This document shows positions 1-8,916 of a stretch of DNA of 37,703 nt, one piece after another. The stretch is taken from contig JAJYCP010000004.1 of NCBI GenBank assembly GCA_021778295.1, forward strand, positions 1 to 37,703, read 5' to 3'. A model generated the notes under the pieces. It saw only the letters and a program-made list of their open reading frames with translations. It was not told the DNA's origin and did no database searches. Both the position numbers and the translations under genes were made by a program. Each line of letters starts with the position of its first letter. The first letter of the stretch is position 1. Origin of the DNA: a bacterium. GTDB taxonomy: Bacteria > Patescibacteriota > Minisyncoccia > Phycocordibacterales > Phycocordibacteraceae.

Positions 1-2
1 CC

Positions 3-407
3 GAAGGCACTGCCCTTCACATACACCAGCATCTCGATTTGCGTATCAATGGCAGTCCCGTTGCCGTTCCCGCGGGAATCGGAATAGACGAATCGGCCGG
101 GTTTATCTCGCCCGTTCACACGCACGACACCAGCGGCATCATCCATGTCGAATCGGACACCATCCGTAACTTCACGCTCGGAGAATTCTTCGACATCTGG
201 GGCGTGCGCTTTACAAAAGATTCTATCGGCGGCTATACGGCTTCCGCGACGACTACGCTCGCCGTCTATGCGAATGGTTCGCTTGTGACGGGCGATCCCC
301 GCAATCTCGTGCTTACCGAACACCAGGAAATCGTCATCGAGTATGGTACGAACAAAGAAATGCTTAAAACCGTACCCACGTCGTACACTTTCCCTCCCGG
401 TTATTAA
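3..407 (+). CDS. Hypothetical protein, 5'-truncated by window edge
   Basis: Open frame runs from the window edge (EGTALHIHQHLDLRINGSPVAVPAGIGI...HTHDTSGIIHVES...) to TAA at 405-407. Conserved-looking His-rich motifs; family not identified. Confidence 0.75.
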   Translation, partial: EGTALHIHQHLDLRINGSPVAVPAGIGIDESAGFISPVHTHDTSGIIHVESDTIRNFTLGEFFDIWGVRFTKDSIGGYTASATTTLAVYANGSLVTGDPRNLVLTEHQEIVIEYGTNKEMLKTVPTSYTFPPGY

Positions 408-621
408 AACCCACCTCAAACTCCCGCTCGGGTATGCGACAGAAAGGAGTACGCCGTCTTTTTGTGCTCTAAAAGCGGCTCGTACTCGTTCCCGTTACCA
501 CAGAGAGTACTTCCAAGTTTCTAATTCGCTTCGCTCATAAGAAACTTTAAGTCGCGCACTCCGTAAGCCTCTTTCTGCCGCATACCCCTCGCGGGGAGGC
601 GGGGGTTGAGGTGGGTTCTAG
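404..621. repeat. Interspersed ~220-bp element with imperfect terminal inverted repeats, copy 1
   Basis: Left end aacccacctcaaactcccgctcgggtatgcgacagaaagg is an imperfect inverted match of right end tctttctgccgcatacccctcgcggggaggcgggggttgaggtgggtt. Highly similar to 16350-16569. Confidence 0.85.
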
Positions 622-686
622 TGAAATATTTCCGCGCGGCGCGTGTATATCATATAATGGAAGACGGCGATACTTGGAGGACGAAC

Positions 687-1079
687 ATGCTAAACCCTAG
701 CCATAAAGACCGGCCTGAGATTTGGTTTCGGCCGAGTCCGAAAGTGCCCCTGGCAGTTCTTTCGGAGCTCATTGCCAATAAACGTGTCACGGCTACCCCT
801 CGCTTTGGTGCCCGAAACGGCGACCATCCGAAGGGCTACACGCGGGGAGGGATTGCGGTGCTTCGCGTATTTGATGATACGAATACCGAACATCTGAATC
901 GCACTGTACGCATTGAGACGATTGTCGTTTCGCCACTCCGGCAATTGACACCGATCGATCTGCGCAACACTCTCTCGTACAAAAACTGGAAGGAGGTGCA
1001 ACGCGAACTTTCTTTTTTCGAGAAACGCCCTGTAGGAGGCGACGAGGACGCGAGTATCATTGAGTTCTCATACCTTTAA
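687..1079 (+). CDS. Small conserved hypothetical protein, possibly ASCH/PUA-like
   Basis: ATG at 687 preceded by ggagga (ORF track opens at 606). Pattern VLSELIANKRVTATPRFG...GD... and C-terminal ELSFFEKR.....IIEFSYL loosely resembles ASCH/PUA-like proteins. Confidence 0.6.
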   Translation: MLNPSHKDRPEIWFRPSPKVPLAVLSELIANKRVTATPRFGARNGDHPKGYTRGGIAVLRVFDDTNTEHLNRTVRIETIVVSPLRQLTPIDLRNTLSYKNWKEVQRELSFFEKRPVGGDEDASIIEFSYL

Positions 1080-1096
1080 CCGACGTGGAGTACGAC

Positions 1097-2116
1097 ATGA
1101 CAATTAACGGCTTGCTACGTGAAGGGATTCTGAAGATTGCTTCGCTTCCTCCCGAAAATTGGCGGGACATCGACATCGAGGATGCGACGTCTCTCACCGT
1201 GCCGTTGATTGCCGAAGATTATCCGGCAAAAACGGCACTCATGTGGAATGCGGCATATGCGAAGTTCATGATGCCGGATCATAACAGCATGATGGTAGCC
1301 GACCCAAAGCACATCGTCCGCATCATGCAGGTGTTTCGAAGTGATGAACGGTATCGCGGCGGAGGCGCAGGTATCGGATTCAAGGAGGCGGTTATATCGT
1401 GTCTCGATGACATAACGCCTCTCGCCAAAGCGATGGGCGCCGTCAATATCATCAAAAAGATGCCTGATGGCAGCCTGGCCGGCGATAACACCGACGGTAC
1501 CGGCTATGTGCAAAGTCTTGAGAAAGAGTTTGCACTGCAGGGTCGAGAACTAAAAGGAGCGCAGGTACTCATACTCGGCGCTGGCGGTTCGGGGCGAGCG
1601 ATTTCTTTCGCTCTTGCGCAAAAGGGCGCGCGACTTATCATTTTGAATCGGACCGAGAAGAAAGCCGAAGAACTCGCGGAAGCTCTGAACACATACGAGG
1701 GATCGGCCATAGCGACGGGAGGAGGACGAGCGTTCATCCCCGAAGTGCTCCCCTCGCAAGATGCGGTGATTTCGGTTGTTGACGATGCACAGTCCCCGCT
1801 TGATGAGTACTCAGCCCTTGGCGACATGGAGTTTCCGGTGACACCGGACTCTATCAGGGAAAATCTTGACCGGACAGCGATGCTCTTTCGCAGGACAAAA
1901 CCGAATCTGATCGTCTCGGACATTCGCATCCGCAAAATGGAAACACCGATGCTCGCAGAGGCGCGGCGACAAGGAAAGCCGGTCCTTGACGGGATCCCCA
2001 TGGTGGTGAACCAAGGAGTCGCGGCATTCTGGTGGCTCTATCAGGAGGAGCTCGTAGGGCGCAGTATCGCGCGTGCAGATGTTGAGGACGTGATGCGGCG
2101 TGCCGTCGGAATGTAA
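1097..2116 (+). CDS. Shikimate 5-dehydrogenase-like NAD(P)-dependent oxidoreductase, divergent
   Basis: AroE-like motifs: GFKEAVISCLDDITPLAKAMGAVNII, GDNTDGTGY, Rossmann VLILGAGGSGRAISFAL, NRTEKKAEELAE. ATG at 1097 with gtggag upstream; ORF may start at GTG 1085. Confidence 0.8.
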   Translation: MTINGLLREGILKIASLPPENWRDIDIEDATSLTVPLIAEDYPAKTALMWNAAYAKFMMPDHNSMMVADPKHIVRIMQVFRSDERYRGGGAGIGFKEAVISCLDDITPLAKAMGAVNIIKKMPDGSLAGDNTDGTGYVQSLEKEFALQGRELKGAQVLILGAGGSGRAISFALAQKGARLIILNRTEKKAEELAEALNTYEGSAIATGGGRAFIPEVLPSQDAVISVVDDAQSPLDEYSALGDMEFPVTPDSIRENLDRTAMLFRRTKPNLIVSDIRIRKMETPMLAEARRQGKPVLDGIPMVVNQGVAAFWWLYQEELVGRSIARADVEDVMRRAVGM

Positions 2117-2143
2117 ACTGGACAGAATCTTCAATCGAATAAC

Positions 2144-2180
2144 AGAGCCCGCTTGGATAACCTCGCGGGCTCTTTTTATT
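2144..2180 (+). terminator. Rho-independent terminator after the aroE-like gene
   Basis: gagcccgc - ttggataacctc - gcgggctc followed by tttttatt. Confidence 0.85.
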
Positions 2181-2211
2181 CAACCGTGGAAGCGCAACTC
2201 TGCCATGTCCC

Positions 2212-2820
2212 TTAGAGTCGCACGGTGCGGAGTCGAGGGAAAATCTCAATCAGCAATTCATCTCCGTTCTCGTCTTTTATTGGGCCGAAAATAATGCGCA
2301 CGAACGGTACCTTGCTGTGCGCGCAAAAGTCCGCAAGCGCCTGCCAGTTAGGCGTGTGCACTTGCGGGGCAAGATTGATCGGAAGGTAGAGGCTCAGGTA
2401 CTGCGATGGTGTATAGCCTTTCGCGAAAATCTTTCCCAATTCTTGGGTAATGGTGCTATCGAAATCCCCGTTGAACTGACGGTCGGTGATCCGCTTCATC
2501 TGAAATACGTCACCGCTGACGCTGTCACGGAGAGTGGCACTGGAGTCAGCGGCATCGATGATCACAAAATCAACATCTGTGTTATCCTTGCGGAATTTCT
2601 TAATGGCACCGTTTTTGGAGATGGACCCCGAATTCAACTGCCGAAGTCCTTCTTGGGTGACAGGAATACCGATCAAAAACGGCTTCTTGAATTCCTTTTC
2701 GTAGAGCCGTTTAATCCTCACCGCCTCCGAAAGTTCGGTATCGCGGCTATCGCGACCCATTCCAAAATTGCGGAGATAATCAGCAATTTCTTCCTCGGTG
2801 CAGTAGACGAAATTTTCCAT
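2212..2820 (-). CDS. Hypothetical protein (202 aa)
   Basis: Long ORF between terminator and tRNA; no motif recognised. Confidence 0.65.
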   Translation of the reverse strand: MENFVYCTEEEIADYLRNFGMGRDSRDTELSEAVRIKRLYEKEFKKPFLIGIPVTQEGLRQLNSGSISKNGAIKKFRKDNTDVDFVIIDAADSSATLRDSVSGDVFQMKRITDRQFNGDFDSTITQELGKIFAKGYTPSQYLSLYLPINLAPQVHTPNWQALADFCAHSKVPFVRIIFGPIKDENGDELLIEIFPRLRTVRL

Positions 2821-2886
2821 AAGATGTTTGTGGGTCGCTACGAAGTTCCGAGTTCACTGAAACATATCTATACAAAGTTGTCAATG

Positions 2887-2972
2887 CGGAGGCGGTGAGA
2901 TTCGAACTCACGATACCTTGCGGTATACCGGTTTTCGAAACCGGCGCACTAGACCAACTATGCGACGCCTCC
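2887..2972 (-). tRNA. tRNA-Ser(CGA)
   Basis: Acceptor GGAGGCG/CGCCTCC, anticodon loop TTCGAAA within CCGGT/ACCGG, long variable arm, T-loop GTTCGAATC; CCA not encoded. Confidence 0.93.
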
Positions 2973-3023
2973 TGTGCTCGCCATCCTAGCATTTCATGCT
3001 GAAAATGATAAGGTTTCGATAAC

Positions 3024-3095
3024 GGCCCTATCGTCTAACGGTTAGGACAGCGCCCTTTCACGGCGTAAATCGGGGTTCGATTCCCCGTGGGGTCA
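3024..3095 (+). tRNA. tRNA-Glu(TTC)
   Basis: GGCCCTATCGTCTAACGGTTAGGAC...CCTTTCACGG...GGTTCGATTCCCCGTGGGGTCA; CCA not encoded. Confidence 0.93.
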
Positions 3096-3241
3096 CAGAG
3101 TGAAATTTCGGCAGGTGTGAACGAAGAAATGGTGCGCGCTCGGTATCGCCATTCAAATATAAGTCAACGAGCGCATCGAGCTTTCGCTCGATCTCCTTTC
3201 GATTGGTTTTCATCCGTTCGACGGATAGTATACTTGGCGAG

Positions 3242-5617
3242 ATGACCCAGGAGGAGCAGTCGCGAACAGGGCCTACCAATACTGAAGTACTTGCTTCGTC
3301 TGTTGGATTACAAAGTGATTCGATTGAACGGCTTCGTGCACAATATGGATATAATGAAGTCCCCGCGCATCGCGAGAATCTGGTGCTCTTGTATCTGAAG
3401 AACTTTTGGGGACCGTTGCCATGGGTCCTGGAAGTTACCATATTCATCACCTTTTTTATCGGGAAACAAGCAGAGGCCATTGCCATCATAGTTCTGTTCT
3501 TTATCAATGCGGGGATTAATATCTACCAACACCAATCAGCCGACGCAGCGCTCGAGCTACTACGAAAGAAGATCCAGATGTTCGCACGCGCGAAACGTGA
3601 TAACACGTGGGTAACATTGCCGGTACGAGAACTCTTGCCGGGAGACGTCGTCCATCTTCAGATGGGAGATATTGTGCCTGCAGACCTCATTATCAAAGAA
3701 GGGTCACTGAGTGTTGACTTCTCAATGCTTACAGGCGAATCGCTTCCCAAGGAGGTTGGGGCCGGCGAGGAGATCTTTTCAGGGGGAATCATCCGACGCG
3801 GCGAAACGGCTGCGCTCGTCGAGCGAATAGGTGCCAATACTCGTTTTGGCAAAACGACAGAGCTGCTTGAGACCTCGCATGCGCCAACACATATAGAACG
3901 CGTTATTTTCTCTGTTATAGAGTATTTCTTTTTCTTGAATATCGGGCTTATTGCGATCATAGCGACTTTCGGAATCTGGGCGCACGCGCCAAGCGGGCAA
4001 ATACTGAACTTCGTCGTCGTGCTTCTCTTAATGTCGGTCCCTGTCGCCTTTCCCGTGATGTTCGCGGTCGCGCAGAGTTATGGGGCACTGCAGCTGGGAG
4101 AGAGGGGTAGAGTAAAAGTCCTGGTCCGGCGGCTAGCTGCGGTACAGGACGGAGCGATGATGGACGTGTTGTGCAGTGATAAAACCGGAACGCTTACGAC
4201 AAATCACCTGAGTATAAACGAAGTGACTCGGTACGGGGCGGCAGACCAGACAAGAGTGCTCACGCTTGCCGGAATCTGTAGTGATAAGGCTGATAACAGC
4301 ACCATCGATGATGCGATTTTTGAGCGCATAGCGAGAGAAAATATAACACTTCCTGCGCGGGAGCATTTCGAGCCGTTCGATTCGATCTCAAAACGGACCC
4401 GAGCAGAGTTTATAGGAGAACATGGAGAGCTCGAAAAGATCAGCATGGGGTTGCCTGAGGCATTGCTTTCAAACGATGTCGCATACGCACCTGAAGCCCT
4501 ACAGGATGAAGAACGCTTTGCAGCAAAAGGGTTTCGCGTCCTCGCCCTCGTTTCTGAAGGGACGGCAGGAAAACGATGCGAGGGGTTGATCGCGCTGTCG
4601 GATCCGGTACGACCGGATGCGGCCCAACTTATACGAGACCTTCTTGCTGCCGGGATAAGGACCATCATGATCACGGGTGACGGACGAAGAACCGCACGGA
4701 CCGTTGCCGCTGAATTGGGTCTTACCGGAGATGTGTGTACGCCGAAAGACCTGCACCTCGATCCGAGTATTGCCTTGCGGGCGAGCGTCTTTGCGGAAGC
4801 ATATCCGGAAGACAAGATCTCCATCATTAAAGCGCTACAGAAAGCAGGTCATGTCGTTGGCATGACGGGCGACGGAGTCAACGACGCGCCCGCGCTTCAA
4901 CAAGCAGAAAATGGTATTGCGGTTGAGAGTGCAGTCGATGTGGCTAAGCAGTCAGCGAGTTTCATTCTTACTACCCCGGGGTTGGAAGGAATACTGCAGA
5001 TGGTGATAGTGAGTCGAGAAGTGTACTTCCGCTTGCGCACGTGGACACTGAATAAAATCGTAAAATCCATTGAAGTCATTATCTTCACTACCGGCATATT
5101 TTTTATAACTCGTTCGTATATACTCTCGCCTCTTTTTGCAGTGTTGTTGCTCTTTGCTAATGATTTCATTTCCATCTCCCTCGCGACGGATCGGACGGGA
5201 GTCATCGCTCGGCCCGTGCACTGGAATGTTGGGAGACTTATCCTGGGCTCAAGCATATTCGCGATGGCCCCGCTTCTGAGTCTGGTGCTCATCTACAGCA
5301 CCGTCCATCTCTTTACCGGGTATTCATTTAGTACATTACGAACCGTGACCTATGTTTCCCTTGTCTTCTATGGGATAACGACGTTACTGGCAATCAGAGC
5401 ATGGCCGAGCGGGTTTAGTGTGCGTCCAAGCAAAACACTCCTCTTAGCTATCCTTTTCTCGTTCGTATTTACCTCCACCATAGCGCTGTCAGGCTTCCTC
5501 ATTACCCCCTTGTCCTGGCCGGTTATGATGCTGATCATCGGAACGGCAATCCTGAACTTCTTTATCATTGAGCTCATAAAGCGATTCGTCGTGGTACGCA
5601 AACTCATCGGCATATAG
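3242..5617 (+). CDS. P-type (P3A-like, plasma-membrane H+-type) ATPase
   Basis: Motifs TGES, DVLCSDKTGTLT, MITGDGRRTA, GMTGDGVNDAPAL; N-terminal YGYNEVPAHRENLVLLYLKNFWGPLPWVLE as in P3A ATPases. ORF track opens at 3203; 3242 preferred. Confidence 0.92.
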   Translation: MTQEEQSRTGPTNTEVLASSVGLQSDSIERLRAQYGYNEVPAHRENLVLLYLKNFWGPLPWVLEVTIFITFFIGKQAEAIAIIVLFFINAGINIYQHQSADAALELLRKKIQMFARAKRDNTWVTLPVRELLPGDVVHLQMGDIVPADLIIKEGSLSVDFSMLTGESLPKEVGAGEEIFSGGIIRRGETAALVERIGANTRFGKTTELLETSHAPTHIERVIFSVIEYFFFLNIGLIAIIATFGIWAHAPSGQILNFVVVLLLMSVPVAFPVMFAVAQSYGALQLGERGRVKVLVRRLAAVQDGAMMDVLCSDKTGTLTTNHLSINEVTRYGAADQTRVLTLAGICSDKADNSTIDDAIFERIARENITLPAREHFEPFDSISKRTRAEFIGEHGELEKISMGLPEALLSNDVAYAPEALQDEERFAAKGFRVLALVSEGTAGKRCEGLIALSDPVRPDAAQLIRDLLAAGIRTIMITGDGRRTARTVAAELGLTGDVCTPKDLHLDPSIALRASVFAEAYPEDKISIIKALQKAGHVVGMTGDGVNDAPALQQAENGIAVESAVDVAKQSASFILTTPGLEGILQMVIVSREVYFRLRTWTLNKIVKSIEVIIFTTGIFFITRSYILSPLFAVLLLFANDFISISLATDRTGVIARPVHWNVGRLILGSSIFAMAPLLSLVLIYSTVHLFTGYSFSTLRTVTYVSLVFYGITTLLAIRAWPSGFSVRPSKTLLLAILFSFVFTSTIALSGFLITPLSWPVMMLIIGTAILNFFIIELIKRFVVVRKLIGI

Positions 5618-5659
5618 GTTTGATTTGAGACGATAGCGGCGTGCCTATGTTAGCATCCT

Positions 5660-7075
5660 ATGATGCAGACCTTGTTCGCGATAGTTCTGAGTGGCTCTCT
5701 CGCCACCTTTTCTTTTTTCGGCCATTCACTCCAGCCGATTATTACTTTTGTGGACGAACACTTGCCATCGTCATTTGGGGATGGCATGGGTGGAAACGAT
5801 GAGAATGCACCCGTGCCAGCGGCCACTTCAACAACACCCGCCGAAACGCAGCAGCAGCCGCAGAACATGACGGCGCTCGGCAGGTACAACGTACTCATTG
5901 CCGATCGGGGAAACAATCGAGTCATTGAAGTGACGCCTGACAAGAGAATAGTGTGGGAATACAACTTTGCACATCTGAAAAAAGGTTTTGGCGCCGACGA
6001 TGCATTCTTTGCCGACAACGGGAATACCGTCATGATGAGCCTTGAAAATTACAATCTCATCGAACAGGTCGACTATGCGACCCAAAAGATAGAGTGGCAG
6101 TACGGCACTCCGGGCGTCGCGGGGTTTCGCGCCGGACGTCTCCATACTCCCGATGATGCCTACAAGTTAGCGAATGGGGATGTTGTTGTGGCGGATATAC
6201 AGAATTGCCGCGTCATTGAGATTTCTCCGGAAGGAAAGATTGTCCGGCAATACGGGGTTACCAGACGTTGCGGGACCGCTCCCGGACTTCTCGATTCCCC
6301 CAATGGCGACACGCCGCTTCCAAATGGCGGCCTGCTCATAAGCGAAATCAAACCGCACGATATTGTCGAACTTAATAAAAACTGGAAGGAAATCGCGAGG
6401 TATCCCCTTCCAATCACCTACCCCTCCGATCCGCAACCGATGCAAAACGGCGATATTCTTGTTGCCAACTACCGCAACCCGGGTGCGCTCATCGAACTAA
6501 ATCCGTCGACGGGGAAAGTCGTGTGGCAATTTTCATATACAAGCGGCGACCGGCGCCTCAACAGACCGTCGCTCGCCATCGAAATGCCAAACGGCATCAT
6601 CCTTTGCAATGATGACTTGAATCACCGCGTCATCGCCATCGATAAAAATACGAACCAGATTGTCTGGCAGTACGGGGTAACCGGCAAACCCGGAGATGGT
6701 CCCGGTCAATTGAACATTCCCGACGGGATTTCCATAATCATGCGTGCGCCAAAAACAACATCAACGCCGCAGTCTTTGCACATGCCGGTATACACCATCG
6801 GTTATGTCATGCGCCATGCCGCTTATTTCTCCAACACAATGGTCGAGATGCACGGGTATGTCTTGAAGGATAACGGAGCCTACAGCATCGTATCGGATGA
6901 AAAGAACGGGGCCGTAACTGCGGGTGACCTGCCCATCGCGAGTACCGCGCTCGAAAAGCTTGCTCCGAGGACATCCTATCTTTTCAGAGGGACATTGGTG
7001 AAAGGCGGTCTTACGGCTTCAAACAGAAATCCGTACCATCTTGAACTGGCGAATGATCCTGTTCCGTATCCTTAG
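5660..7075 (+). CDS. Secreted NHL/PQQ-like beta-propeller protein with extra C-terminal domain
   Basis: N-terminal hydrophobic signal; repeated blades such as NNRVIEVTPDKRIVWEY, NCRVIEISPEGKIVRQYG, NHRVIAIDKNTNQIVWQYG. Confidence 0.85.
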   Translation: MMQTLFAIVLSGSLATFSFFGHSLQPIITFVDEHLPSSFGDGMGGNDENAPVPAATSTTPAETQQQPQNMTALGRYNVLIADRGNNRVIEVTPDKRIVWEYNFAHLKKGFGADDAFFADNGNTVMMSLENYNLIEQVDYATQKIEWQYGTPGVAGFRAGRLHTPDDAYKLANGDVVVADIQNCRVIEISPEGKIVRQYGVTRRCGTAPGLLDSPNGDTPLPNGGLLISEIKPHDIVELNKNWKEIARYPLPITYPSDPQPMQNGDILVANYRNPGALIELNPSTGKVVWQFSYTSGDRRLNRPSLAIEMPNGIILCNDDLNHRVIAIDKNTNQIVWQYGVTGKPGDGPGQLNIPDGISIIMRAPKTTSTPQSLHMPVYTIGYVMRHAAYFSNTMVEMHGYVLKDNGAYSIVSDEKNGAVTAGDLPIASTALEKLAPRTSYLFRGTLVKGGLTASNRNPYHLELANDPVPYP

Positions 7076-7131
7076 ATCGTTGCCCGCGTGCGCCTTTAGA
7101 TTGGAGATGCTCTGTGGTAAAGTACCCGCAC

Positions 7132-7207
7132 GCGCGGTTAGCTCAGTTGGTAGAGCATCTCATTGACGTTGAGAGGGTCAGGGGTTCGAGTCCCTTACCG
7201 CGCACCA
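7132..7207 (+). tRNA. tRNA-Val(GAC), CCA encoded
   Basis: GCGCGGTTAGCTCAGTTGGTAGAGC...TCTCATTGACGTTGAGA...GGTTCGAGTCCCTTACCGCGCACCA. Confidence 0.95.
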
Positions 7208-7288
7208 ATGCGGCCGAAACAACACGTCGGGAAATCTTATCGAGCTGGTTCTGCCAGAGGAAAAAACTCGTCTGCCGGAAAGGTATAC

Positions 7289-8035
7289 ATGTACGGCAAA
7301 CATGCTCTCATGGAGGCGCTCGCTGAAGGCGCCTTGCCGACCGGTACACAAGCGAAAGTCATTCGCAAGGTATTCCTCGCAGCTGATATGCGGGACGGAG
7401 AATTGCAGGCACTTTTAAAAAAGCACGCAATTGCGACGGCGACACTCGCCGCCGGCAAGGACAAAGAGCTCGTTGGAAGAGATGCGGCACATCAGGGCGT
7501 TATTGCGCTCATGGACCCGTCTGCCCTTTTTGTGCCCTTTGATGACTTTGTAGCGTCACTCGACCTGAAGAAAAATCCGGCGATAGCCATCCTCGGCGAG
7601 GTGCAGGACCCGCACAATGTCGGTGCCATTATCCGCTCCGCTGCTGCCTTCGGCCTCGCCGGCGTTTTTATTCCCGAACACAATCAAGCGCCCATCACCG
7701 GCGCGGTCGTAAAGGCATCAAGCGGCATGGTGTTCCGTGTCCCGCTCGTTTCCATAGGCAATGTAAACACTACGCTCAAGACGCTTAAAGAAAAGGGCTT
7801 TTGGGTCTACGGGCTCGCAATGATGGGAACGACGACGCTCGGTACGGAAGCATTCGATGCGCCAAGCGTATTTGTCATCGGGAACGAAGGCGCGGGAGTT
7901 CGAGAAAAAACGCTCGCCGCGTGTGATGTCACACTCTCAATCCCTATGCACCGGCGGACCGAATCATTGAACGCCGCCGTCTCCGCCGCGGTCGTCTTCT
8001 ACGAGTGGTCGAGGAAACATCCGGAAGCGTTATGA
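7289..8035 (+). CDS. TrmH/SpoU-family RNA 2'-O-methyltransferase (RlmB-like)
   Basis: SpoU motifs LGEVQDPHNVGAIIRSAAAFG, FVIGNEGAGVREKTLAACD, LSIPMHRRTESLNAAVSAAV. Upstream ORF extension overlaps the tRNA, so ATG 7289 is preferred. Confidence 0.92.
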   Translation: MYGKHALMEALAEGALPTGTQAKVIRKVFLAADMRDGELQALLKKHAIATATLAAGKDKELVGRDAAHQGVIALMDPSALFVPFDDFVASLDLKKNPAIAILGEVQDPHNVGAIIRSAAAFGLAGVFIPEHNQAPITGAVVKASSGMVFRVPLVSIGNVNTTLKTLKEKGFWVYGLAMMGTTTLGTEAFDAPSVFVIGNEGAGVREKTLAACDVTLSIPMHRRTESLNAAVSAAVVFYEWSRKHPEAL

Positions 8036-8907
8036 CGAAAAAATTAAATTGCGATCAGCACCTCCTTTCCCTTCCCTGGAGCGACTACGAACTTCTCGAT
8101 TCCGGCGATTCCATGAAGCTTGAGCGCTTCGGCGCTATCGTCGTCGCCCGCCCCGAAACACAAGCGCTCTGGAAAAAAGAGCGGCCCGAGCTTTGGGAGA
8201 AGGCGGACGCCGTGTTCGCGTTCCACGAGAAAAAGGGCGCGTGGGATATCAAGAAGTCCGTGCCCGAGTCCTGGGAACTCTCGTGGGGTCCTACGCGCTT
8301 CTCTGCACGCCTTACCGGCTTCAAACACACCGGCGTGTTTCCGGAACAAGAACCGAACTGGCTCTGGTCAAGAACACAGATCGAGAAGATCGAGAGGCCG
8401 AACATTCTGAATTTATTCGGATACACCGGCATCGCTTCTCTGGTCGCGGCGGGCGCAGGTGCATTCGTCACGCACGTCGACGCCTCGAAGCAGTCGCTTG
8501 ACTGGGCGTGCACAAACGCACGGCTCTCGAATATTCCCGAGGATAAAATTCGCTGGGTACTTGACGACGCCCTCGCGTTTGCAAAGCGTGAAGCGCGACG
8601 CGGCGCTTCCTACGATGGCATCATTCTCGATCCGCCTGCGTTTGGCCGCGGCGCAAAAGGCGAAGTCTGGAAGATAGAAGAAGATCTTCCGATCCTGCTT
8701 GAAACGCTGAAAGACCTGCTTTCAGACAAGCCCGGTTCTTTCTTCCTTATAAACGGCTATGCCGCCGGCTATGCGCCGCGCTCTTTTGCGCAGGCTCTCG
8801 AGAGCGTTTTCGGCAATGTACAGGGGGAATGCGGTGAATTGCATATCCAGGAGACGCAGTCGAAGCGCGTTATCCCTTCCGGTATCTACGTACGTTTCGT
8901 GCGGTAA
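8032..8907 (+). CDS. Class I SAM-dependent methyltransferase (RlmI/RlmL-like)
   Basis: LNLFGYTGIASLVAAGAGAFVTHVDAS (motif I), YDGIILDPPAFGRG (NPPY-like); start overlaps upstream stop (ATGA). Confidence 0.88.
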   Translation: MTKKLNCDQHLLSLPWSDYELLDSGDSMKLERFGAIVVARPETQALWKKERPELWEKADAVFAFHEKKGAWDIKKSVPESWELSWGPTRFSARLTGFKHTGVFPEQEPNWLWSRTQIEKIERPNILNLFGYTGIASLVAAGAGAFVTHVDASKQSLDWACTNARLSNIPEDKIRWVLDDALAFAKREARRGASYDGIILDPPAFGRGAKGEVWKIEEDLPILLETLKDLLSDKPGSFFLINGYAAGYAPRSFAQALESVFGNVQGECGELHIQETQSKRVIPSGIYVRFVR

Positions 8908-8916
8908 ACTGTCTCT

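Noticed and set aside
343-540. 65-aa ORF (…SRYHREYFQVSNSLRS) and its 77-aa counterpart at 16253-16486
   Set aside because: These are translations of the non-coding TIR element. The similarity reflects the DNA repeat, and the ORFs differ in start, length and upstream reading context.
7163-7288. N-terminal extension of the TrmH-family ORF over tRNA-Val
   Set aside because: The extension translates tRNA sequence; ATG 7289 gives the expected methyltransferase N-terminus.
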